From the NCBI RefSeq assembly GCF_020010925.1, contig NZ_JAGJBZ010000001.1:620001-684000 (forward strand): DNA of 64,000 bases. Direction: 5' to 3'. Below the pieces are notes generated by a model, which searched no databases, was not told the origin of the DNA, and was given only the letters and a program-made list of their open reading frames with translations. The DNA is from Streptomyces griseiscabiei. GTDB lineage: Bacteria; Actinomycetota; Actinomycetes; Streptomycetales; Streptomycetaceae. Shown here piece by piece: positions 52,052-61,006 of the stretch. The position numbers and the translations under genes are program-made. Position 1 is the stretch's first letter; every line of letters starts with the position of its first letter.

Positions 52052-52344
52052 CGTGCCTCCCTGAACTGGTTACGACCCGTTCTGACCTGCTCTTACGACC
52101 GTAGGGGGCCGATGACCAGAGGAAGGTTAAGCGAACACTAAAACGCCGCCAGATTTTCCACAGATTTCAGCCAGTCCCGCTTCCACGCAGGTCCGGCGGG
52201 CTCCGGCGACCGAATACAAGCGGTTTCTGAGGGTCATTTCACAATGCTTCGGATTCCCTGCGCGTTCTTGTTCGCGGTCTTGTAGCGTGGCGCCCCACAG
52301 CACGGGTCTCGTGTTGTCCCGACTTTCTGGAGAGACAGGCGGCC

Positions 52345-54402
52345 ATGGGCGTACGAGTGCTGCTCATCGAGGACGACGAGACGATCGCCGAACCGCTCGC
52401 CGACGGGCTGCGGCACTTCGGCCTGACGGTCCACCATGTGGCCACCGGCACGGACGGGTTGAGAGGTCCGCACGGCGATGTCGTCCTGCTGGACCTCGGT
52501 CTGCCCGACATGGACGGCATCGACGTCTGCCGCGGCATCCGCCGGACCTCCGACGTCCCCATCATCATCCTCAGCGCACGCGGCGAGGAGGCCGACCGCG
52601 TCCTGGGCCTCGAACTCGGCGCCGACGACTACCTGGCGAAACCGTTCAGCATCCGCGAACTGGTCGCCCGTATACGCGCGGTGTCGCGACGCCATCTGCG
52701 ACCGGGGGCCGGCGGGGGCGGGGTCACGGCCTCGGGCGATGTGGTGGCCGGGGTCGTGGTGGCCGAGGCGGGGGTCGGGAGGGCGGCCGTGGGGGGTGGT
52801 GTCGGTTTCGACGCCGGTGCGGATCTCGACGGCGGGGTCGGTGCACGTGCCGGTGCAAGTGCCTTTGCCGGTACGGGCGTTGGGGTCGGTGTCGGTCCGG
52901 GCCGCCTGGCCGGGGGTGGTTTCCGGGGTGGGAACGACTTCACGGAGGCCGGCGGCTTCGGGGCCGCCGGGAGCGACTTCGGGGCCGGGGGCTCGCGCTA
53001 CGACGGAGACGCGGGGGTGGGTGCCGGTGCCGGTGGGGACATGGGTGCCGGTGAGGGTGCGGGTGCGGGAGCCGGTTCGGGTTCCCATGCTGGAACGGGG
53101 TCGCGCGCGGGTCGGGGGCGGGGCGGGGGCGCCAGGCGCAGGAGCCGGGGCGTCCCCGACGCCGGAGACGTAGGGCGCGGGAGCGGTGTCGGTGGTGACG
53201 GTGGCGCGGGCGCGGGCCATGGCGTCCGGGACACCGGCGGTCCTGAGACCGGCTTCGGCGACGGAGACTCCGGCCGCCGTGGGACCGGCCCCGGCTTCGG
53301 CCGGGACACCGGCGGTCCTGGGACCGGTTTCGGCTCCGGCGTGGGGCCCGGCGGGTCCGAGTACGACTGGTCCGCCGGTAACGAGGGGCTGAGCGAGGGG
53401 ACTTCGGCCCGCGAGACGTCGGCCCAGGACGCACCGGGCTTCGGCACCTCGGCCCACGACGGTCCGGGCCACGACTCATCAGCCTTCGGCACCCGACCGC
53501 CGGGAACCCCGTCGCGCGGTGCGCCCTTCGGCGGGACCCCCGCGCACGGCACTGCCGCCGTCCCCGGCACCCCGGTCTTCGGCGAGGCCTTCGACAACCC
53601 GCCGTTCGGGAACCCGGAGTACGGGAACCCGGGGTTCGGCGGCGGCGAGGGCTCGTTCGGCGGCGCTCGGCCCGGGTTCGACGGCGGTCAGGGCGCGTTC
53701 GGCGGCGCACCCGCGCAGGGCACGCCCCCGCACGGTTCGCCGATGTACGGCACCCCGGCCCACGGCACGCCCGCGTACGGCACCCCGCCGCACGGCTCCC
53801 CCGCGTACGGAAGCCAGGGGTACGGAGGGCAGGCGTACGGCACTCCGGCGCACGGCAGCCCGGTGTACGAGCCCCCGGTCTACGAGCCGCCCATGTACGA
53901 GCAGGCCCCGCCCGAAACCCGGGACGCCTCCGGTACGGCCGCGGCCGACGACGGTTCCGCCGCGCCGCCGCCCGGCCCGCTGGTCGTGGACCGGCGGACC
54001 CGGCAGGTGTGGGTGGGCGAGGTGCCGGTCGCGCTGACGCCGAAGGAGTTCGAACTGCTGGCGCTGCTCACGGAGGACCCCGGCGCCGTCTACTCCCGGC
54101 AGCAGATCCTCAACCGTGTCTGGGACGAGCACTACCAGGGCCCGACCAAGACCCTGGACGTCCATGTCGCCACACTGCGCCGCAAGTTGGGTGATCCGGC
54201 GTGGATCCAGACCCTGCGCGGAGTCGGCTTCCGGCTGGCGGTACGCACCCCCGGCCGGGCACCGGGACCGGCACCGGGCCAGAACCGGGATCAGGGTCAG
54301 GAGCAGGAGCAGGGTCGGCCCGCCGGGCACGGGCGGGGGCAGGGCACGGGCCTCGGCCGGGGATCCGGCAGGCATCGCACCCGTGAGGCCAGGGCGTCAT
54401 GA
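52345..54402 (+). CDS. OmpR-type response regulator with about 425-residue low-complexity linker
   Basis: 685 aa instead of about 225-240. The receiver domain (1-118) is normal: RVLLIEDDETIAEPLADGLR, phosphoacceptor D50 in VVLLDLGLPDMDGID, K99 in ADDYLAKPFS. The winged helix (about 545-635) is also normal: ALTPKEFELLALLTEDPGAV, LDVHVATLRRKLGD, LRGVGFRLAV. Between them lie a Gly/Val/Ala/Asp-rich part (119-400) and a Gly/Pro/Tyr/His-rich part (about 440-535) with repeated GTPAHG/GTPAYG units and YEPPVYEPPMYE. The tail (636-685) is also Gly/Arg-rich. It overlaps the histidine kinase gene by 4 nt. Confidence 0.9.
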   Translation: MGVRVLLIEDDETIAEPLADGLRHFGLTVHHVATGTDGLRGPHGDVVLLDLGLPDMDGIDVCRGIRRTSDVPIIILSARGEEADRVLGLELGADDYLAKPFSIRELVARIRAVSRRHLRPGAGGGGVTASGDVVAGVVVAEAGVGRAAVGGGVGFDAGADLDGGVGARAGASAFAGTGVGVGVGPGRLAGGGFRGGNDFTEAGGFGAAGSDFGAGGSRYDGDAGVGAGAGGDMGAGEGAGAGAGSGSHAGTGSRAGRGRGGGARRRSRGVPDAGDVGRGSGVGGDGGAGAGHGVRDTGGPETGFGDGDSGRRGTGPGFGRDTGGPGTGFGSGVGPGGSEYDWSAGNEGLSEGTSARETSAQDAPGFGTSAHDGPGHDSSAFGTRPPGTPSRGAPFGGTPAHGTAAVPGTPVFGEAFDNPPFGNPEYGNPGFGGGEGSFGGARPGFDGGQGAFGGAPAQGTPPHGSPMYGTPAHGTPAYGTPPHGSPAYGSQGYGGQAYGTPAHGSPVYEPPVYEPPMYEQAPPETRDASGTAAADDGSAAPPPGPLVVDRRTRQVWVGEVPVALTPKEFELLALLTEDPGAVYSRQQILNRVWDEHYQGPTKTLDVHVATLRRKLGDPAWIQTLRGVGFRLAVRTPGRAPGPAPGQNRDQGQEQEQGRPAGHGRGQGTGLGRGSGRHRTREARAS

Positions 54403-56048
54403 CCCGACGCCTGCTGCTGAGCTACCTCAGCCTCGCCGCCCTGGTCCTGCTCGGCCTGGAGATCCCGCTGGGCTTCGTCTACTCGCGGGCCGAACGCGAG
54501 CGGATCGTCAACTCCGCCAACGACGAGGCCGAGTCGGTGGCCGCGTACGCGGCGCTGTCCCTCGCCGCCGGACGCCGGGACGAACTCGTCGAACGCGCCC
54601 GGCACTGCGCCGAGCGCATCGGCGGGAAGGTCGTCATCGTCGACGCGGACGGGAAGCTGCTGGCCTCCTCCCACTCCCTGTCCGCCGACGAGGAGGAGAC
54701 CCTGTCGTCCCAGCCCGAGATCTCCGCCGCGCTCCGGGGCAGCGCCACCACGGACGTACGGACGACGACGACCGGCGGGGTGCACTACCTGTCCGTGGCC
54801 GCTCCGGTCGGCCACGCCACGACCGACACGGGCACGGGCACGGGGACGGGGACGGGGACGGGGACAGGTTCTGGCTCGGGCTCGGGCTCGGGCTCGATCA
54901 CAGCCGCACGTACGACCACATCCACCGCCACCGCCACAGCCACCGCCACATCCACAACCGCGCGCCCGGCCTCGGCCTCGGCCGCGTCGGCGCAGGGTGC
55001 CGTGCGCGTCACCCTCCCCACGACCATGGTGCACGCCCGCGTGTTCGCGGTCTGGCTGCTGCTCGCGCTGGCCGGGCTCGCGGTGCTCACCGGGGTCGCG
55101 GCGGTGGCGTTCGCGTTCGCGCGCTGGACGGGGCGTCCCATCCGGCAGTTGGAGGAGGCGACGCACCGGCTGGCCGAGGGGGGTGCGGCCACCAGCGTGG
55201 TGGTCACCTCGGGCCCGCCGGAGGTACGGAGTCTCGCGACGGCCTTCAACACGACCGCCGCCCGCCTCGAACACCTGCTGGCCTCCCAGCGGGCCTTCGC
55301 CGGTGAGGCCTCGCACCAGCTGAAGACCCCGCTGGCGGCACTGCGGCTCCGGCTGGAGAACCTGGAGCCGGACATCGCCCGGCGCGCCCGGCCCAGCCTC
55401 GACGCCGCCGTCACCGAGACGGACCGGCTGGCCCGGATGGTCGAGGGGCTGCTGGCGATGGCCCGGCTGGAGGAGGCGGCGGCCATCCCCGCCCAGGTCG
55501 ATCTGGGCGGCGTCTGCGCGGAACGGCACCGTACGTGGGGGCCGTTGTTCGAACGCGAGGGGGTCTCGCTGGTCCTCTTCGCCGGTGCGGTCGGCCCGGT
55601 GACGGCCGTCCCCGGAGCCGTGGAGCAGATCCTCGACAACCTGCTCTCCAACGCGCTGCGCGCCTCGCCCGCGCACAGCACGGTCACCATGGAGCTACGG
55701 CTCCTCGTGCCCGCCCGGCGGGCGCTGCGCGACGCCCGGCCCAGCTGGGTCGACCTCCATGTCACCGACGAGGGGCCCGGGATGACGCCCGAGCAGCGCG
55801 CCCGCGCGTTCGACCGCTTCTGGCGCGCCCCCGGCGCGCCCAAGGGCGGCACCGGTCTCGGTCTCTCCCTCGTACAGCGTCTGGCGCATGCGAGCGGCGG
55901 GGACGTGACACTGCGGGAGGCGGCGACGGGCGGGCTGGACGCCGTGGTGCGTCTTCCGTCGGCGGAGCCGCCGGTTCCGCCGCCCGGCCACGGGTTCGGA
56001 GGCAGGCCGGGGCAGCGACGTCGTGAGGCTCCACCGCTGCCGGCCTGA
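54399..56048 (+). CDS. Sensor histidine kinase, cognate of the RR
   Basis: 549 aa. TM1 (4-26), extracytoplasmic sensor domain (about 27-205), TM2 (near 215-240), HAMP (about 241-295), HisKA with FAGEASHQLKTPLAALRLRL and catalytic ATPase with EQILDNLLSNALRASP (N box), DEGPGM (G1) and GGTGLGLSLVQRLA (G2). The sensor loop holds a repeat tract (about 144-190: GTGTGTGTGTGTGSGSGSGS, then TATATATS) encoded by in-frame hexanucleotides (ACGGGG, GGCTCG). Length changes there keep frame, so they would only lengthen or shorten the extracellular part. Overlap ATGA with the RR gene. Confidence 0.93.
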   Translation: MTRRLLLSYLSLAALVLLGLEIPLGFVYSRAERERIVNSANDEAESVAAYAALSLAAGRRDELVERARHCAERIGGKVVIVDADGKLLASSHSLSADEEETLSSQPEISAALRGSATTDVRTTTTGGVHYLSVAAPVGHATTDTGTGTGTGTGTGTGSGSGSGSGSITAARTTTSTATATATATSTTARPASASAASAQGAVRVTLPTTMVHARVFAVWLLLALAGLAVLTGVAAVAFAFARWTGRPIRQLEEATHRLAEGGAATSVVVTSGPPEVRSLATAFNTTAARLEHLLASQRAFAGEASHQLKTPLAALRLRLENLEPDIARRARPSLDAAVTETDRLARMVEGLLAMARLEEAAAIPAQVDLGGVCAERHRTWGPLFEREGVSLVLFAGAVGPVTAVPGAVEQILDNLLSNALRASPAHSTVTMELRLLVPARRALRDARPSWVDLHVTDEGPGMTPEQRARAFDRFWRAPGAPKGGTGLGLSLVQRLAHASGGDVTLREAATGGLDAVVRLPSAEPPVPPPGHGFGGRPGQRRREAPPLPA

Positions 56049-56217
56049 ACCGGGGCCCCCGCCGGCCTGAACCGACGGCCCCTGTGAATAACCCCGTAGA
56101 GTCATGGGTTGTCCATGCTCCGTCAATCACGCTCCCCTAAGTTCCATCAGCGCGCGACCCCGCCGCCGACCGGCAGGCGGGCCGGTCAAGGCACTCAAGG
56201 CACCCCTTGGAGCGACT

Positions 56218-57378
56218 GTGGAACGTCGTACTCTCCTGCGCGCGGCCGTACTCGGCGGCACCTCGACCGCCTTCGGCGGAACCCTGTGGCGCGGCGCCGC
56301 GTACGCCGCGCCCGCCCAGCCCGGCACGGGCCCGTACGGGGCGCTCGGCGCGGCGGACGCCAACGGCCTCCGGCTCCCGGGCGGCTTCACCGGCCGGGTG
56401 ATCGCCCGTTCCGGCCAGACGGTCCCCGGTACGTCGTACACCTGGCACAACGCCCCGGACGGCGGCGCCTGTTACGCGGACGGCACCGGCTGGATCTATG
56501 TCTCCAACTCGGAGATCAACCCCTCCGGCGGCGCCAGCGCGGTGCGGTTCTCGTCGACGGGCACGGTGACCTCGGCGTACCGCGTCCTGTCCGGCACCCG
56601 CCAGAACTGCGCCGGTGGCAGGACCCCGTGGAACACCTGGCTGTCGTGCGAGGAGGTGGACCGCGGCTATGTCTACGAGACCGATCCGTGGGGCACGAAC
56701 GCGGCGGTGCGGCGGGACGCGATGGGCCGCTTCAAGCACGAGGCGGCGGCGGCCGACCCGGTCCGCCGGGTGGTCTATCTGACGGAGGACGAGACGAACG
56801 GCCGCTTCTACCGCTTCGTCCCCACCACTTGGGGCAACCTGTCCTCCGGCACCCTCCAGGTGATGGTCGCCGGGACCGCCACCTCCGGCACCTACACCTG
56901 GGCCAACGTCCCCGACCCGGACGGCTCCCCCACCAGCACCCGCACCCAGGTCCCGGGCGCGAAGTCCTTCAACGGCGGCGAGGGCTGCCACTACGCCGAC
57001 GACACGGTCTGGTTCACCACCAAGGGCGACAACCGCGTCTGGCAGCTCGATCTCGCCGCCGGCACCTACGAGTTGGCGTACGACGACTCCCTGGTCACCT
57101 CCGGGACGGCGCCCCTCACCGGCGTCGACAACATCACCGGCACCGCCTCCGGGGACCTCTATGTCGCCGAGGACGGCGGCACCATGGAGATCTGCCTCAT
57201 CACCCCGAACGACACCATCGCCCCCTTCCTCCGCGTCGACGGCCAGTCCTCCTCCGAGATCACCGGCCCCGCCTTCTCCCCCGACGGCCGCCGCCTCTAC
57301 TTCTCCAGCCAGCGCGGCACGAGCGGCAGTTCGTCGGGCGGCATCACGTACGAGGTGACGGGCCCGTTCCGCAGCTGA
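56218..57378 (+). CDS. PhoX/DUF839-family Tat-exported protein
   Basis: 386 aa from GTG 56218 with GGAG at 6 nt. VERRTLLRAAVLGGTSTAFG carries a Tat-like twin arginine (ERRTLL). The mature beta-propeller has GTSYTWHNAPDGGACYADGT, TWLSCEEVDRGYVYETDPWG, YLTEDETNGRFYRFVPTTWG, GEGCHYADDTVWFTTKGDN and YVAEDGGTMEICLITPND. PhoX-type proteins are calcium-dependent phosphatases, but this branch is usually annotated only as DUF839. No pho box was searched for beyond the nearby sequence. Confidence 0.85.
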   Translation: MERRTLLRAAVLGGTSTAFGGTLWRGAAYAAPAQPGTGPYGALGAADANGLRLPGGFTGRVIARSGQTVPGTSYTWHNAPDGGACYADGTGWIYVSNSEINPSGGASAVRFSSTGTVTSAYRVLSGTRQNCAGGRTPWNTWLSCEEVDRGYVYETDPWGTNAAVRRDAMGRFKHEAAAADPVRRVVYLTEDETNGRFYRFVPTTWGNLSSGTLQVMVAGTATSGTYTWANVPDPDGSPTSTRTQVPGAKSFNGGEGCHYADDTVWFTTKGDNRVWQLDLAAGTYELAYDDSLVTSGTAPLTGVDNITGTASGDLYVAEDGGTMEICLITPNDTIAPFLRVDGQSSSEITGPAFSPDGRRLYFSSQRGTSGSSSGGITYEVTGPFRS

Positions 57379-57455
57379 CGCGGAATTCGGAACGGCATTA
57401 TCGAACTCATTCTCACGCAAGACTTGTTCGATTCCGCTTCTGCTAGGTTCAGCGG

Positions 57456-58826
57456 GTGGTCATGCCCAACGAACCGGGGCCAAAGAGCCTCCAGGAAAGC
57501 CTCGGAATCAGCGCTCGCCCGCGCAAGGTTCTCCTGGCGGCATGCGGTACTCGCGGGGACGTACAACCCTTTCTCGCATTGGCCGTGGCGCTGCGTCGCC
57601 ACGGCCATCACCCGTTATTGGCCGCCCCTTCCTCGTACGCGTCCGACGCCGCCGCGTACGGCGTCGATTTCGCCGCGATCGACGACGGCCCGACCCGGAT
57701 CCTCGACGAGACGACGACCCGCGGAACCATCGACAAGGGCCTCACGGGCGTGCGGGGGAAGATCGCCGCCGCGCGGACCGTCGCCCGCCTCAAGCGGCTG
57801 CTCATCGCCCCGCTGCGCGATGTGGCCGCGATCGCCCACGACCACGGCGACATCGCGGCGGTGGTGCATTCGGCGGCGTTCCCCGTCCAGCACGTGGCCG
57901 ACATGCTGGACGTACCCGCCGTCGTCGTGGCGCTGCAACCCGGCTGGATCCCCACCGACCTGTTCCCCTGCCCGCTGATGCCGCTCCCCCGCGTACCGCG
58001 TCTCCTCAACCGGAGCACGTACGCCGTGGTCGTGGCCGCCCAGCGGTCCCGCGAGGTGGAGCGCTGGCGGACCACCGAACTGGGCCTGGCCGCACGCCGG
58101 CACGGCGCCCGACGGTGGCTGCGGGACCCCGAGGGGCGGCGACGCCCGGTGCTGCAGTCGTTCAGCAGGCATGTCACCCCGGTCGACCCGGCGTGGGGCG
58201 ACGCCGTACGCACCACGGGTTTCTGGTACCTCCCGGCCCGCCCCGACTGGACACCGCCCCCGGAGCTGACCCGCTTCCTGGACGAGGGCCCGCCTCCCGT
58301 CTACATCGGCTTCGGCAGCATGGCCGGCACCCGGGGACGGCGGAACAACGCGCTGGTCACCGAGGCGGTCCGTCTCACCGGCGTACGAGCGGTGGTCGCG
58401 ACCGGCTGGGGCGGTATCGACGCGTCGGGCGGACCCGCCACCTCCGCGACCCGCTCCGCCCCTTCGCCGTCGCGCATCCTGGCGATCGAACAGGCCCCTC
58501 ACGACTGGCTCTTCCCCCGTACGGCCGCGGTCGTGCACCACGGCGGCCCCGGCACCGTCGGCGCCGCCCTCGCCGCGGGGCGCCCCCAGGTCCTCTGCCC
58601 CCACATGGGCGACCAGACCCACTGGTCCGCCCGTATGCACGCACTGGGCGTCGCCCCCGCCCCCCTCGCGGCCCGCGCCCTCACCGCGCGCGGGCTGGCG
58701 GACGCGATCACCACGGCGGTGACGGACCGGCGCCTGGTTCACCGGGCCGGTGAAATCGCCCCCTTGGTCCGGGCCGAGGACGGCGTCGACGCAGCGGTGA
58801 ATTCCCTGCTGACCCACTTCATCTGA
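57456..58826 (+). CDS. Glycosyltransferase, GT1/UGT family
   Basis: 456 aa, GTG 57456 or ATG 57462. The N-terminal acceptor domain opens VLLAACGTRGDVQPFLALAV (25-44), typical of antibiotic and sterol glucosyltransferases. The nucleotide-sugar domain has YIGFGSMAGTRG, IEQAPHDWLFPRTAAVVHHG and GGPGTVGAALAAGRPQVLCP, the donor-binding motif (HHGGxGT). It would transfer a sugar from an NDP-sugar to a small molecule. The condensation-domain gene starts 34 nt downstream, so it probably belongs to a small specialised-metabolite operon. Confidence 0.93.
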   Translation: MVMPNEPGPKSLQESLGISARPRKVLLAACGTRGDVQPFLALAVALRRHGHHPLLAAPSSYASDAAAYGVDFAAIDDGPTRILDETTTRGTIDKGLTGVRGKIAAARTVARLKRLLIAPLRDVAAIAHDHGDIAAVVHSAAFPVQHVADMLDVPAVVVALQPGWIPTDLFPCPLMPLPRVPRLLNRSTYAVVVAAQRSREVERWRTTELGLAARRHGARRWLRDPEGRRRPVLQSFSRHVTPVDPAWGDAVRTTGFWYLPARPDWTPPPELTRFLDEGPPPVYIGFGSMAGTRGRRNNALVTEAVRLTGVRAVVATGWGGIDASGGPATSATRSAPSPSRILAIEQAPHDWLFPRTAAVVHHGGPGTVGAALAAGRPQVLCPHMGDQTHWSARMHALGVAPAPLAARALTARGLADAITTAVTDRRLVHRAGEIAPLVRAEDGVDAAVNSLLTHFI

Positions 58827-58859
58827 TCCCCCCACACACATCGCGAACGAAGGCCCCGA

Positions 58860-60422
58860 GTGCTGCAAATCCCGTTCTCAGAAGCCACCGTCGAACCTGG
58901 GACCGTAATCTCCTGGTCCCTGCGAACAAGGAACTCCTCTCCAGAAGAAAAGAACTCCCCCCTCCCTTTCCCTCCCTCTTCGACTTCCCCTTCCACTTCC
59001 GCTTCCGCTTCTTCCGTATCGGCATCGGCATCGGCATCGTTCAATCAGGACAAGCATCATTTGTCGTCCGAGGCGTCTCGGAACACGAGTGACGGAATCG
59101 CCAGTTCGATCACGGTCACCTTCGAGATCGCGGGCCGGCTGGACACGGCGGCGCTGGAATCGGCGCTGCTGCTCCTCGTGCGGCGGCACGAGGTGCTGCG
59201 CAGCGAGTTCCGGCGCCTGGCCGGGGACCTGAACTGCACGGCGCTGGCACCGGAGTCCATGGTCCTGGAGGCGGAGGAGGTCGGCCGTTTCCACACCGGC
59301 GACGATCTGCACATCCACCTCGACAAGACGTTCAAGAGCATCGACACGCTCTCCTGGCCGCTGTTCCTGATGGGCGCGGTGGTCCGCGAGGCGAGCGCGA
59401 CCGTCTATCTCTGCTTCGACCACATCGTGTGCGACGGCCTGTCCATGCCCGTCGTCGTGAACGAGCTCCAGACCGCGTACGCCGCCCTCACCGCGAGGCG
59501 CACCCCCGAACTCCCGTCCACGGGAAGCTATTTGACCTTCGGCGACAACCAGCGCCGCCGGTATGCCGCCCTCGGCGCGGACGACGACCGCCTGGCGTAC
59601 TGGAAGGACTTCATCCGCGGCAACGGCGGCTTCTTCCCCAGGTTCCCCTTCGATCTGGGCGTCCCCGAGGACCAGCTGTACCCCCTGGTGAACCGGGCGC
59701 TCCCCCTCCTGGACCCCCACCGGACCGACGCCCTGGCGGCGGGCGCCCGCGCGTCCGGCGGCAGTGTCTTCACGGCCGTACTGGCGGCCGCGGCGACCGC
59801 CCAGCACCGTTTCGGAGGGCCGGGGGTCTACCGGGGCCTGCTGCCCGTCAGCGAACGGACGGCGGACGACGAGGGGGCCCTCGGTGTCACGGGGGAAGCC
59901 CCGAACCCTTGGCTGCACTCCATCGGCTGGTTCGTGAACACGATGCCGATCGAGTTCCAAGTGGCCGAGGGCGGCACGGACCACGCCACCACCATTGCGC
60001 GGGCGCGCACGGCGTACGGCGAGCTGCAGCGGCACACCGGCGTGCCCTTCGTGCGGGCCTGGGAGTTGCTGGCCCCGGAGACCTTCTCCCTCCACCACTG
60101 GCCGTGTCCGGTGAACTTCTTCTCCTACATCGACTTCCGGCGGACGCCCGGCGGCCTCCACCACCCGCTCTGGAACCCGAGGTTGCACGTCTGGGCGGCC
60201 CGGGGCAACGGCATCAGCCACTGGTTCCACCGCACCGCCACCGGCCTCCACGTCAACATGCTGCATGTCGACACACCCCAGGCACATGAGATCAGCGACG
60301 CCCTGCACGACGAACTCGTACGGGTCCTGCTGGAGATGGCGGGCGAACGGGACGCGGGGCGGGCGCTGTCCATCCCACGGCCGTCGCGGGAGGCGACGAC
60401 GGCATCGACGGCACGGAACTGA
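58860..60422 (+). CDS. Free-standing condensation-domain protein
   Basis: 520 aa. GTG 58860 with GAAGG upstream. The condensation fold begins after about residue 70 (ITVTFEIAGRLDTAALESAL). The active-site motif is VYLCFDHIVCDGLSMPVVVN, i.e. DHxxxDG where the consensus is HHxxxDG; the second, catalytic His is kept. Later motifs include WFVNTMPIEFQ and PCPVNFFSYIDFRR. No adenylation or carrier domain is present. Residues about 28-62 are a Ser-rich insert (STSPSTSASASSVSASASAS) encoded by hexanucleotide repeats. It may make an ester or amide bond between carrier-loaded or CoA-type and free substrates. Confidence 0.88.
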   Translation: MLQIPFSEATVEPGTVISWSLRTRNSSPEEKNSPLPFPPSSTSPSTSASASSVSASASASFNQDKHHLSSEASRNTSDGIASSITVTFEIAGRLDTAALESALLLLVRRHEVLRSEFRRLAGDLNCTALAPESMVLEAEEVGRFHTGDDLHIHLDKTFKSIDTLSWPLFLMGAVVREASATVYLCFDHIVCDGLSMPVVVNELQTAYAALTARRTPELPSTGSYLTFGDNQRRRYAALGADDDRLAYWKDFIRGNGGFFPRFPFDLGVPEDQLYPLVNRALPLLDPHRTDALAAGARASGGSVFTAVLAAAATAQHRFGGPGVYRGLLPVSERTADDEGALGVTGEAPNPWLHSIGWFVNTMPIEFQVAEGGTDHATTIARARTAYGELQRHTGVPFVRAWELLAPETFSLHHWPCPVNFFSYIDFRRTPGGLHHPLWNPRLHVWAARGNGISHWFHRTATGLHVNMLHVDTPQAHEISDALHDELVRVLLEMAGERDAGRALSIPRPSREATTASTARN

Positions 60423-60432
60423 CCTGCGCAGA

Positions 60433-60478
60433 GGGGCCGGCGGCGGCGTCCCGTCACATCGACCGGGCCGCCGGCCCC
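60433..60478. terminator. 12-bp inverted repeat in convergent gap
   Basis: GGGGCCGGCGGC (60433-60444) and GCCGCCGGCCCC (60467-60478) are perfect complements in the gap between the condensation gene and the convergent small protein. Probably a bidirectional terminator. Confidence 0.7.
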
Positions 60479-60481
60479 GGC

Positions 60482-60832
60482 TCACCGGAACTCGTGGACG
60501 ACCTCGATCCGACCCACGAGGTGCGCGTTGAACTCGTCCAGTTCCTCCGCCGGCACCCACAATTCGAGGATCGTCTCGCCGCCGGCCTGCCGCACGGGGT
60601 AGCGCCGCAGGAACTCGGCGTCCACCTCGAACCGGGTGACGAACCCCGCCCCGTCGTGCTTCACGTTCCAGTCCCGGGCGATCTTCACCGCGTACGCCTC
60701 GTCGAGGACCGGGTAGAAGATCGGCTGCTCGGGCAGCCTCGGCGGCCAGGCCCGCCATCCCGAGTCCCGCACCAATCCCAGCTCCACGGGGCCGGTGGGC
60801 CGCCACAACGTCCTCGTCGGCTGCCTGCTCAC
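60482..60832 (-). CDS. Conserved small protein, function unknown
   Basis: 116 aa. TLWRPTGPVELGLVRDSGWR, then PPRLPEQPIFYPVLDEAYAV, RDWNVKHDGAGFVTRFEVDA, ending VGRIEVVHEFR. This compact alpha/beta family is frequent in actinobacteria and is sometimes labelled ADP-ribosylation/crystallin J1, a name I do not consider informative here. No catalytic residues are proposed. Convergent with the condensation gene; not obviously part of the same pathway. Confidence 0.7.
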   Translation of the reverse strand: MSRQPTRTLWRPTGPVELGLVRDSGWRAWPPRLPEQPIFYPVLDEAYAVKIARDWNVKHDGAGFVTRFEVDAEFLRRYPVRQAGGETILELWVPAEELDEFNAHLVGRIEVVHEFR

Positions 60833-61006
60833 GGATCGGTCCGCCTTCTCTGCGCGGCGACCGCGGGTTCGGCCGGCCGGGGGGCCGACGGTATCCGCGG
60901 ACTCGGCCCGGCAGCCACCGGGTTTGCGCCGGACCCGCGGGAGAGGGCGGTGCCCGGTGCGGGACGCCGCCCTCTCCTGTCCTGTCTCACCACGGCCGCC
61001 GTCGCG

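Noticed and set aside
54820..54990. On/off phase variation through the kinase repeat
   Set aside because: Units are 6 nt, so changes keep the frame; only length variation is possible.
58860..60422. A complete NRPS cluster
   Set aside because: No adenylation, carrier or thioesterase domain is present in the window.
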